Shown here piece by piece: positions 12,503-18,831 of a stretch of DNA of 18,831 nt. Under the pieces are notes generated by a model, which worked only from the letters and a program-made list of their open reading frames with translations, had not been told where the DNA came from and searched no databases. How positions within the stretch are numbered: the first letter of the stretch is position 1; the number at the start of each line of letters is the position of its first letter. A program made the position numbers and the translations under genes. The DNA comes from Phycisphaerae bacterium (GTDB taxonomy: Bacteria > Planctomycetota > Phycisphaerae > Sedimentisphaerales > Anaerohalosphaeraceae): the NCBI GenBank assembly GCA_007121565.1, contig SKKI01000133.1, positions 1-18,831 of the forward strand. Reading direction: 5' to 3'.

Positions 12503-14671
12503 ATGCCGGAAAAAACAACGATTTCAAATCAAAGCGAATCTGCCGTCCCACCGCAGACCGATCTGCCGGGCGAAGATTTTTCGGGGGGTATTTTCAAGTA
12601 TCGACGATGCTTGATTACCCTGGCGCACATAGCCTGTTTTGCCGCAGCGATGGCACTGGCGTTTTTATTCGCCTTTAATATGCAGATTCTGCGGAAGTGG
12701 GCCGTTTACCAGTATCCGATTCTGCTGGTGTTCGTCATTCCGGTCAAGCTGATTGTCTTTGGGTACTTTCGCCAATACAGCGGATGGTGGCGTTATGTGG
12801 GATTGTCGGACCTGATGCAGATTGCCAAGGCCGCCCTGGCCAGCAGTATTATCCTGATGGCATTATGGTATGGATACGGCATTTTCGGCAGTTATATTGT
12901 ACCGGCCTCGGCGATCGAATCGGTCAACCAGCGCATTGAGCAGCTTGATGAGAGAATCGCCGAGGCGGTCAGCGTCGAACAGGCACGACAATTACAACAG
13001 CAGCAGGCCAATCTTTCCGGTCTTCAGGATATTCTCGAGGTCAGCCGCATTACCGAACTCATGGCCGCCGCCGAGCAGTATCCGACCCACAGCGAAGAAC
13101 ACCAGGAGCTGGCGCAGCGGCATGTCGAGCTCAAGGAGGTGCAGCGCAGGATCGAGGGCGTAATTATGCTCGATTTGCTGACGACGATTATGCTGCTGGC
13201 AGGGCTCCGGATGCTGGTCCGGCTTTATCATGAAGAATTTTTTGCCGAGACACGCGGCGCAGCGCGGCGGTTTTTGATCGTGGGCGCGGGCAATGCCGGC
13301 GAAGCGCTGCTGCGGGAGATGCTGCGCCGCAAGGACGTCCAGTGCGAGGTCGTCGGTTTCGTTGACGACAATCCGGCCAAGCTGGGAATGAGCATTCACG
13401 GCATTGCCGTGCTGGGCAACGTGGATCAAATGCCGGACATCTGCCAGAAACATGACGTCGATGAGATCGCCATCGCCATGCCCAGCGCCACCCATAAACA
13501 ACTGCGCCGTGTGGTGCAGGTCTGTCAGGGGACCCAACTGCGATTCAGCACCGTCCCGTCACTGATGGACATCGCCTCCGGCAAGCTGCGGGTCTCGCAG
13601 ATGCGCAATGTGGACATCAACGACCTGCTGGGGCGCGACGTTGTCAAGCTGGACCTGGCCGAGATTGAACATTACCTCAAGGGTCGCACGATACTGGTGA
13701 CCGGCGCCGGCGGGTCCATCGGCTCGGAAATGTGCCGGCAGGTGTGCACGTTCCGGCCCAAGGCGCTGCTGCTGGTCGAGCAGGCCGAAAATCCCCTGTT
13801 TTTTATTGAACGGGAGCTTCGACGCGATTACCCCGATGTGCCGATGCATTCGGTCATTTGTGATATTACCGACAAAACGCGCGTTGAGCAGATATTTTCA
13901 CAGTATCACCCTGAAATTGTCATCCACGCCGCAGCACACAAACACGTTCCGCTGATGGAGGGCAACCCCGGCGAATCGGTCAAAAACAATGTGCTGGGAA
14001 CCCGCTTCGTCGCCGACGCGGCCGATGCGTTCGGGGCGGCCGGTTTCGTGATGATCAGTACCGACAAGGCCGTCAATCCCACCAGTATTATGGGTACCAC
14101 CAAGCGGGTCGCCGAGATGTATATCCAGGACCTGAACACCACCAGCAAGACCCGGTTTGTCACGGTACGGTTCGGCAATGTCCTCGGCTCCAACGGCTCG
14201 GTGATTCCGATTTTCAAGCAGCAGATTGCCGCCGGCGGGCCGGTGACCGTTACGCATCCTGAGATGTGCCGGTATTTTATGACCATCCCGGAGGCCAGTC
14301 AATTGGTGCTTCAGGCCGCGGCGATGGGCGAAGGGGGCGAGATCTTTGTGCTGGATATGGGCGAGCCGGTCAAAATCGTCGATCTGGCGCGGGAACTGAT
14401 CACGCTGAGCGGTTTTCGACCCGGCGAGGATATCGACATTGAATTTTCCGGCTTGCGGCCGGGCGAAAAGCTTTTTGAGGAGCTGAGCATCGAAGGTGAA
14501 GATATGCTCCAGACCCGCCACCCCAAAATCGCCGTGTGGAAAAATATCCCCAAAGATCGCAACACCCTGCACGAGGGCATCGAACGGCTCGGCACGATTG
14601 CCGTCAAAGGGGACCGCGAGACCATCATCAAGACCCTTCGCGACCTCGTGCCGGAGTTTCTCTATCAATAA
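12503..14671 (+). CDS. Membrane-bound nucleotide-sugar 4,6-dehydratase, WbpM/CapD/FlaA1-type, with coiled-coil insertion
   Basis: A large polysaccharide-biosynthesis dehydratase, typically acting on UDP-GlcNAc to make 4-keto-6-deoxy sugars for surface glycans. From ATG 12503 it has 722 residues. The N terminus carries three membrane segments (about 36-58, 69-88, 107-130), then a charged helical stretch (140-219), and a fourth segment (220-240). A CoA-binding-like Rossmann domain follows, with VGAGNAGE (260-267). The catalytic SDR domain has TGAGGSIGSE (400-409), AAAHKHVPLME and ISTDKAVNPTSIMGTTKR (518-535). S519, M530 and K534 give the Ser-Met-Lys version of the active site known for the long members. 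The stop is at 14671. Alternative starts at 12440 (TTG), 12446 and 12458 (both ATG) would overlap the upstream gene. None has a strong ribosome site, so the start is uncertain. Confidence 0.9.
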   Translation: MPEKTTISNQSESAVPPQTDLPGEDFSGGIFKYRRCLITLAHIACFAAAMALAFLFAFNMQILRKWAVYQYPILLVFVIPVKLIVFGYFRQYSGWWRYVGLSDLMQIAKAALASSIILMALWYGYGIFGSYIVPASAIESVNQRIEQLDERIAEAVSVEQARQLQQQQANLSGLQDILEVSRITELMAAAEQYPTHSEEHQELAQRHVELKEVQRRIEGVIMLDLLTTIMLLAGLRMLVRLYHEEFFAETRGAARRFLIVGAGNAGEALLREMLRRKDVQCEVVGFVDDNPAKLGMSIHGIAVLGNVDQMPDICQKHDVDEIAIAMPSATHKQLRRVVQVCQGTQLRFSTVPSLMDIASGKLRVSQMRNVDINDLLGRDVVKLDLAEIEHYLKGRTILVTGAGGSIGSEMCRQVCTFRPKALLLVEQAENPLFFIERELRRDYPDVPMHSVICDITDKTRVEQIFSQYHPEIVIHAAAHKHVPLMEGNPGESVKNNVLGTRFVADAADAFGAAGFVMISTDKAVNPTSIMGTTKRVAEMYIQDLNTTSKTRFVTVRFGNVLGSNGSVIPIFKQQIAAGGPVTVTHPEMCRYFMTIPEASQLVLQAAAMGEGGEIFVLDMGEPVKIVDLARELITLSGFRPGEDIDIEFSGLRPGEKLFEELSIEGEDMLQTRHPKIAVWKNIPKDRNTLHEGIERLGTIAVKGDRETIIKTLRDLVPEFLYQ

Positions 14672-14780
14672 GTCCGTCAGGCCTTTTTTGCACCCTGTAC
14701 AATCCGTTATGTGGGGGCCTTGGGCCGGTTTAGAATGCGATAGAAGTCAGTGATTTGTGATCCAGGACGGTGATCGCGAG

Positions 14781-15173
14781 CTAAAAGCCAAGCCGCGACG
14801 ACTCGCAGAACTCCAGGGCGATGTGGTTCCGGTTGTCGGTGCTGCGGGCGGTATCGTCGATGCGAACGACCCGCGCATAGCCTGAAAAACATCCCCGCCC
14901 GCGACGCCCGCGCCGCGAGGGCATCGCCATTTCGACACTGACCAGCTCGCCGTCCCGCAGGGTCGCGCCGGGCATCGCAATCAGCGCGCCGCCGGGACTG
15001 ACGTTGACGGTGCTGCCGCTGAGCAGTCGGCCGTCCTGCGAGCCGACCTTCTGGCAAAAGATCGATAACTCCAGCCGCTGGCGGCAATTGCGCCTGCGCT
15101 CACGGGCGGTTGACGAGCTTTCCAGTTGAAAGGGATTGAAAAAACCTTCGTCATAATCCTTAGCAAGTTTCAT
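14781..15173 (-). CDS. PilZ-domain protein, putative cyclic-di-GMP receptor
   Basis: A 130-residue single-domain protein. The first c-di-GMP-binding element RxxxR is R27-R31 (RRNCR), directly before the opening strand LELSIFCQ. The second, D/NxSxxG, is N57-V-S59-P-G-G62 (VNVSPGG). The remaining barrel strands are visible as GELVSVEMAMP, GYARVVRIDD and NHIALEFCES. Nothing suggests an enzymatic partner domain, so it would be a stand-alone effector that binds the second messenger and a target protein. The ATG at 15173 has AGGT six bases upstream and AAAGGA further upstream. It faces the dehydratase gene tail-to-tail across 109 bp with no clear terminator. A link to the pilus ATPase or to exopolysaccharide synthesis is plausible, not shown. 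Confidence 0.82.
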   Translation of the reverse strand: MKLAKDYDEGFFNPFQLESSSTARERRRNCRQRLELSIFCQKVGSQDGRLLSGSTVNVSPGGALIAMPGATLRDGELVSVEMAMPSRRGRRGRGCFSGYARVVRIDDTARSTDNRNHIALEFCESSRLGF

Positions 15174-15271
15174 ACCGGTACCTGTGTCCTTTCATCCATG
15201 AGGTTGTCTATTGCAAAGTCCTTGCCACGGCGGACTTAAAAATCCCTTTCAAACAAGAGCCTGCTCTACTC

Positions 15272-15277
15272 ATTATA
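15272..15277 (-). promoter_or_regulatory. TATAAT -10 element upstream of the PilZ gene
   Basis: On the minus strand a perfect TATAAT (15277-15272) lies about 100 bp upstream of the PilZ start. No good -35 is found 16-18 bp upstream; the region there is an AT-rich tract. The remainder of 15174-15387 is AT-rich (for example 15291-15340) and holds no gene I can see. Confidence 0.3.
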
Positions 15278-15387
15278 TCGGCTGACAGGCAAAAAAAATT
15301 GAAAAAATCAACATTTTTATGTTTTTTACCCACTGTCCAGCGTCAAGCTTTTTTTGTGAACTAAAGCCCGGCTGACACCGGAGCTGA

Positions 15388-15732
15388 TTTATATCCCTCC
15401 AGCCTGCTGCAACGGCGGTTAGCCGTAAGACCGGTTACTGTCCAGAAAGCTGCGCGTTACGGCACAGGTCAACTGGTGATCCCGCTGCCGGCAGGCAGTT
15501 TGGCGAGAGACTGGCCTCCTTGCTGGACAAAATCAAGGCGATGCTCTCGCCGCGGGCCCTGGCGTATTTTTCCAGCCTCGACGAGTCGCTGCTGGTCAAG
15601 CCGTCGGCCTGGAGCGATGATGCCGCCCACAACAAGACCATCCGCCTGCTGACCCGTGTGGTGCAGGGCTGTGTTGTCGTCGCTTTGCGCTACCGCTCGC
15701 TCAGTTGCAGCGAACCCTGCGACACGCTCTAA
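15388..15732 (+). pseudogene. Remnant of a WYL-domain transcriptional regulator
   Basis: The frame is open from just after a TGA at 15385 to TAA at 15732. From about 15493 it reads RQFGERLASLLDKIKAMLSP, then LAYFSSLDESLLVKPS, then HNKTIRLLTRVVQGCVVVALRYRSLS. This is the linker and opening of the WYL domain as seen in YafY/PafC-type HTH-WYL regulators. The N-terminal helix-turn-helix is absent. The reading stops right after the YRS strand, where the rest of the WYL domain should continue. No other frame restores it. No strong start codon or ribosome site is present (TTG 15520 is the earliest candidate near the recognisable part). I read it as a gene fragment left after deletion. A chance open frame in GC-rich DNA is the alternative. 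Confidence 0.4.
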
Positions 15733-15849
15733 CGCCAAAGCGCTCGGGATAGACTTGACCCGAACCGATGCGGAGCCCTTCATGCGGCCGCCTCTTCCTT
15801 ATCCAATTGGACATTAAATCTTTTGCGAAAATAGGATTTGAACGGAAAG

Positions 15850-15888
15850 CTAATTGATTTCTAACATTATTTTAACATAATTGTGGCA
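15850..15888 (+). promoter_or_regulatory. Pho-box-like array and promoter of phoBR
   Basis: Direct repeats with an 11-bp period: CTAACA (15861-15866) and TTAACA (15872-15877), each followed by five bases. Weaker flanking copies are CTAATT (15850-15855) and GTGGCA (15883-15888). An 11-bp period of six- or seven-base half-sites is the known layout of PhoB boxes and of Bacillus PhoP boxes (TTAACA consensus). A -10-like CATATT (15887-15892) begins nine bases after the strong pair, as in Pho-activated promoters where the box replaces the -35. It implies autoregulation of phoB under phosphate limitation. Confidence 0.5.
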
Positions 15889-15930
15889 TATTGCCGGCGC
15901 TTAGAAAAGTTACTTCGGACAGGACTGGCT

Positions 15931-16620
15931 ATGTCACATGAGAAAATTTTGATTGTTGAGGACGAAGAAGATGTCCTTGAACTGGTACGCTACAATCTGG
16001 AAAAGGACGGTTATCTGACCGATTGTGCGACGACCGGCCGGGCGGGGTTGGGTAAATCGAAAACAGGTGTCCCCGACCTTGTTTTGCTGGATTTAATGCT
16101 GCCTGAGATCGACGGGCTTGAGGTCTGCAGGTTGATCAAGGCCGATCCCGAGACCGCCGCGATTCCGGTGATTATGCTGACGGCCAAGGGCACCGAGGCC
16201 GACATCGTGACCGGGCTGGAGATGGGGGCCGACGACTACATCACCAAGCCCTTCAGCCCGCGCGTCCTGCTGGCCCGGGTCAAGGCGGTGTTGCGGCGGC
16301 ACGACGTACCGGACCAGACGGATACGACACCGCTTCGCATCCATGACATCGAAATCGACCCCGGCCGGCACCGTGTTCTGGTCCGCGGCAAGCAGGTCAA
16401 GCTGACCAGCACTGAGTTCAATCTGCTGCGCTTCCTGGCGGCCCGGCCCGGGTGGGTCTTTACCCGCTATCAGATTGTCGATGCGATTCACGGCAATGAC
16501 TATCCCGTCACCGACCGCTCGATTGATGTGCAGGTTGTCGGTCTGCGCAGAAAGCTTGGCACGGCGGGCAAATACATCGAGACGGTTCGCGGCGTCGGTT
16601 ACCGCTTTGAGGAAGCGTAA
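15931..16620 (+). CDS. phoB: Phosphate regulon response regulator PhoB (OmpR family)
   Basis: A DNA-binding response regulator, 229 residues, the same length as E. coli PhoB. The receiver domain has the acidic pair E10/D11, phosphoacceptor D54 in LVLLDLMLP, T84 in MLTAKG and K106 in YITKPFSP. The C-terminal winged-helix domain of the OmpR/PhoB type shows LTSTEFNLLRFLAARPGWVF, the recognition region DRSIDVQVVGLRRKLG and the terminal hairpin IETVRGVGYRF. An upstream in-frame start at 15883 would add 16 residues with no homology. ATG 15931 has AGGA seven bases upstream. A Pho-box-like repeat precedes it. phoR follows after 2 nt and an OprO/P-type porin after that, which together support PhoB over other OmpR-family regulators. 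Confidence 0.9.
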   Translation: MSHEKILIVEDEEDVLELVRYNLEKDGYLTDCATTGRAGLGKSKTGVPDLVLLDLMLPEIDGLEVCRLIKADPETAAIPVIMLTAKGTEADIVTGLEMGADDYITKPFSPRVLLARVKAVLRRHDVPDQTDTTPLRIHDIEIDPGRHRVLVRGKQVKLTSTEFNLLRFLAARPGWVFTRYQIVDAIHGNDYPVTDRSIDVQVVGLRRKLGTAGKYIETVRGVGYRFEEA

Positions 16621-16622
16621 CG

Positions 16623-18419
16623 ATGAAACGGCGGCTGCTCTGGCAGGTTTTCCCGACATTTATTCTGGTCATCGTGGCAGGTCTGTCGGCAATTTCCTGG
16701 CATGTCTCGCAGCTTTTCAGAGATTTCTATCGACATGAAAAGCAGGTTCAATTAGAGCACTTGGTGCATGCTGCCCGGCATTACTTTGAAGAAATTCTCG
16801 GCACGGATTCCCACAACGCGATGCAGGCGGCCTGCGACGCACTGCGCGACAGCACGGGATATCGCTATACGCTGATTGATCTCCAGGGAAATGTGCTGGC
16901 CGATTCCGACCAGGACCCGGAAGTGATGGAAAACCATCTGATGCGTCCCGAGGTGCAGGCGGCCCTGGACGGGCGTACCGGCTCGGACATTCGTACCAGT
17001 CGAACCCTTCAGCAGGAGCTGTTGTATGTCGGCCTGCCGCTGGTCGATGACGGTCGAACGGCTGCGGTTTTGCGGGTGGCGGTGCCCCTGGTTGATCTGC
17101 ATTATACGACCAGGCGAATGATGTCCCGAATGTTTCGTTACGGTCTCGTGATTGCCCTTTTGCTGGCCGTCGTCAGTTTTGCCCTGTCGTGGAAGATCAG
17201 CCGCCCGCTGGAGCAGTTGCGGCGTGGAGCGATGCGTTTTGCCGCCGGGGATTTAAGCCATCGCCTGCCCGCGGCGTCATCGGACGAGATCGGTACACTG
17301 GCCGCGTCGATGAATCAAATGGCCGCCCAGCTTGACGATCGCATCCGCTCCATTATGCAGCAGCGCAATGAACAGCAGGCCGTACTGAGCAGTATGGTGG
17401 AAGGGGTGCTGGCAGTGGATACGAACGGGCGATTGATCAGCGTCAATGACGCGGCGGCCGAGATGCTCAACATCGATCCCCAAAAAGATGTTGACCTGAC
17501 GCTTGAAGAGGTTGTGCGCAACACCAGGCTTCAGCGCTTTATCCGGCGAGCGATGGACAGCATCGAACCGATTGAAGAGCAGATGGTCATCCAGCCCGGT
17601 ACAGAGCTTGAATGCCATCTGCACGTTCATGGCGCACCGCTGCGCAGCGCGGCGGACGACCCCATCGGCGCGCTGGTCGTTTTAAACGATATCACTCGCA
17701 TCCATCGCCTGGAACAGATACGACGCGATTTTGTGGCCAATGTCTCACACGAGTTGAAGACACCGATCACCTCAATCAAAGGCTTCATTGAAACCCTGCT
17801 GGACGGGGCCAAAGACAACCCTGAGGACTGTCGCCGCTTCCTGGAGATCATCGCGCGCCAGGCGCATCGGCTGGACTCGATCATCGACGATCTGCTGACC
17901 CTGTCCCGTGTCGAGCAGCAAAGCGAGGACGAGCAACTGGATATCTCCCCTTGCCACATCAAAACAATATTGACCGCCGCGGCGGACTTGTGCAGACCCG
18001 CCGCAACAGACAAAGATATCCAGATTCAGATCACCTGTCAGGACGCCCTCGAGGCGCCGGTCAACGCGTCGCTGCTGGAGCAGGCGGTGGTCAATCTCAT
18101 CGACAATGCCGTCAAATACAGCAGTCCCGGCGGCGCGGTTCATGTCCAGGCATCCTGTGCGGAGAATGAAGTGCTGATCTCGGTGCGCGATCAAGGCTGC
18201 GGGATTGCCGCCGAGCACCTGCCGCGACTGTTTGAGCGGTTTTACCGTGTCGATAAGGCCCGCAGCCGCACATTGGGCGGCACCGGCCTGGGGCTGTCGA
18301 TTGTCAAGCATGTCATCCACTACCACAAAGGACAGATCAGCGTCGAAAGCCGTCCGAACGAAGGCAGCACCTTCACGCTTCACCTGCCGACCGGGCCATC
18401 CAGGTTAGCGGCAAATTAA
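16623..18419 (+). CDS. phoR: Sensor histidine kinase PhoR
   Basis: A membrane sensor kinase, 598 residues, that would phosphorylate the adjacent PhoB. TM1 is about 10-27. A periplasmic sensor region (about 28-172) contains GYRYTLIDLQGNVLADSD (79-96), a Cache/PhoR-like fold signature. TM2 is about 173-190, followed by HAMP (191-243, ISRPLEQLRRGAMRFAAGD) and a PAS domain (about 250-358, VLAVDTNGRLISVNDAAAEML). The HisKA domain has H376 in FVANVSHELKTPITS. The ATPase domain has N495 in NLIDNAVKYS, DQGCGI (523-528), the F box LFERFYRVDKARS and GGTGLGLSI (552-560). The start ATG is 2 nt after phoB with GAGG in the phoB tail, so the pair is coupled. It is longer than E. coli PhoR because of its large extracytoplasmic region. 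No PhoU or Pst transporter gene is in view. Confidence 0.9.
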   Translation: MKRRLLWQVFPTFILVIVAGLSAISWHVSQLFRDFYRHEKQVQLEHLVHAARHYFEEILGTDSHNAMQAACDALRDSTGYRYTLIDLQGNVLADSDQDPEVMENHLMRPEVQAALDGRTGSDIRTSRTLQQELLYVGLPLVDDGRTAAVLRVAVPLVDLHYTTRRMMSRMFRYGLVIALLLAVVSFALSWKISRPLEQLRRGAMRFAAGDLSHRLPAASSDEIGTLAASMNQMAAQLDDRIRSIMQQRNEQQAVLSSMVEGVLAVDTNGRLISVNDAAAEMLNIDPQKDVDLTLEEVVRNTRLQRFIRRAMDSIEPIEEQMVIQPGTELECHLHVHGAPLRSAADDPIGALVVLNDITRIHRLEQIRRDFVANVSHELKTPITSIKGFIETLLDGAKDNPEDCRRFLEIIARQAHRLDSIIDDLLTLSRVEQQSEDEQLDISPCHIKTILTAAADLCRPAATDKDIQIQITCQDALEAPVNASLLEQAVVNLIDNAVKYSSPGGAVHVQASCAENEVLISVRDQGCGIAAEHLPRLFERFYRVDKARSRTLGGTGLGLSIVKHVIHYHKGQISVESRPNEGSTFTLHLPTGPSRLAAN

Positions 18420-18426
18420 CACATCG

Positions 18427-18443
18427 CTAATACTTATCTCATA
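18427..18443 (+). promoter_or_regulatory. Possible Pho-box half-sites upstream of the porin
   Basis: CTAATA (18427-18432) and CTCATA (18438-18443) are 11 bp apart and resemble the CTAACA/TTAACA pair before phoB (5 and 4 of 6 matches to CTAACA). They lie about 90 bp before the porin start. A Pho-controlled porin would be expected from its family, but the match is weak and no clear -10 follows. Confidence 0.22.
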
Positions 18444-18474
18444 AAGTGCCTGTACCTTACCATCATCACGCCCG

Positions 18475-18496
18475 GCATCCAAAACGGTTTGGATGC
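18475..18496 (+). terminator. 9-bp hairpin between phoR and the porin; terminator or leader structure
   Basis: GCATCCAAA (18475-18483), loop ACGG, TTTGGATGC (18488-18496), perfectly paired. A run of seven T (18512-18518) follows 15 bases later rather than immediately, so it is not a textbook intrinsic terminator. It may partly terminate phoBR transcripts, or it may act in the porin's leader, being only 26 bases from the GGAGG ribosome site (18522-18526). Confidence 0.4.
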
Positions 18497-18532
18497 GGCA
18501 CAGAAATAAGGTTTTTTTCATGGAGGTACCAA

Positions 18533-18831
18533 ATGGTTCAGAACAGGACAACGTGGTTTCTCGCTGCGGTGGTCGCAGCCGGTCTGGTTGGCATGGTCAA
18601 CGCCGACGAGGTCAGTGAATTGCGCAGAGAAATACAGCAGCAGGACCGTATTCTGCGCCAGATGCAATCCCGGTTAACTGAGCTGGAGCAAAAGCAGGCC
18701 GAGACCCCGGCTGCCGCACGCCCCAATGATTTGCGGGCGTTCTGGAGCGACGGCCTGCGGTTCGAGACACAGGACAGGGCCGTGCAGCTTCGCATCGGAG
18801 GACGTATCCACTACGATACGCTGTGGGTGGA
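18533..18831 (+). CDS. Phosphate-selective porin OprO/OprP-like, N-terminal part (runs off window)
   Basis: An outer-membrane porin fragment, 99 complete codons visible. The N terminus is a signal peptide with a hydrophobic core (about 8-22) and a likely signal-peptidase I site after VNA (22-24). The mature N terminus is a short charged helix, EVSELRREIQQQDRILRQMQ and on to about residue 56, a trimer-type coiled coil seen in many OprO/P-family porins. Then FWSDGLRFETQD and VQLRIGGRIHYDTLWV begin the first beta strands, the typical opening of the phosphate-selective porin family. The start ATG at 18533 has GGAGG six bases upstream. Its position after phoBR suggests phosphate-regulated expression. 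Substrate selectivity cannot be judged because the barrel lies outside the window. Confidence 0.8.
   Translation, partial: MVQNRTTWFLAAVVAAGLVGMVNADEVSELRREIQQQDRILRQMQSRLTELEQKQAETPAAARPNDLRAFWSDGLRFETQDRAVQLRIGGRIHYDTLWV

Noticed and set aside
14672..14780. Bidirectional terminator between the dehydratase and PilZ genes
   Set aside because: A T-run (14684-14689) and short GGCC pairs exist, but no stem longer than about 4 bp adjoins a T-run.
15469..15783. 104-codon minus-strand open frame
   Set aside because: It is antisense to the WYL-like fragment, which gives the more protein-like reading, and it has no recognisable family.
1..18831. CRISPR arrays, tRNA or rRNA genes, insertion sequences
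   Set aside because: None seen. No regularly spaced repeats, no CCA-ended cloverleaf-like sequence, no transposase reading on either strand.

Overview
The window looks like chromosomal DNA of a Gram-negative bacterium. Kdo synthesis (KdsA, KdsB), an OprO/P-type porin and a lipoprotein point to an outer membrane, and FtsW plus MurG point to peptidoglycan. The divergent CTP synthase, MurG and KdsB resemble, from memory, proteins of Planctomycetota of the Phycisphaerae/Sedimentisphaerales type. That placement is inference; no search was run.

Layout. 1-1763 (+): the 3' part of kdsA overlaps a radical SAM gene by ATGA. 1747-2886 (-): a PilT-type ATPase, tail-to-tail with the radical SAM gene. 2887-3290: a regulatory intergenic region with three hairpins, a pair of short direct repeats and two promoter-like sequences. 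3291-7590 (+): kdsB, an ATPase, a TOPRIM-like protein and pyrG, tightly packed. 7652-8005 (-): a small coiled-coil lipoprotein. 8202-11044 (+): ftsW, murG, tadA. 11161-14671 (+): an unrecognised multi-pass membrane protein followed by a membrane-bound nucleotide-sugar 4,6-dehydratase (WbpM/CapD/FlaA1 type). 14781-15173 (-): a PilZ protein. 15174-15930: intergenic DNA with a probable WYL-regulator remnant and a Pho-box-like array. 15931-18419 (+): phoB and phoR. 18533-end (+): the start of a phosphate-selective porin.

How the genes fit together. Most of the window is cell-envelope biology. KdsA makes Kdo-8-phosphate and KdsB activates Kdo with CTP, which PyrG makes. FtsW and MurG serve peptidoglycan synthesis. 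The dehydratase feeds surface-glycan synthesis. PhoBR and the porin form a probable phosphate-starvation unit, with PhoB-type repeats in front of phoB.

The most interesting element is the gene pair at 4041-5790. A compact ABC/AAA15-like ATPase overlaps by 8 bp a 198-residue protein with TOPRIM-like acidic motifs. The pair is visibly more AT-rich than its neighbours and sits between kdsB and pyrG, two genes that are adjacent in some bacteria such as Chlamydia. By architecture it resembles ATPase + TOPRIM nuclease defence modules (PARIS, OLD/Gabija). It is a candidate for an undescribed defence or DNA-processing system.
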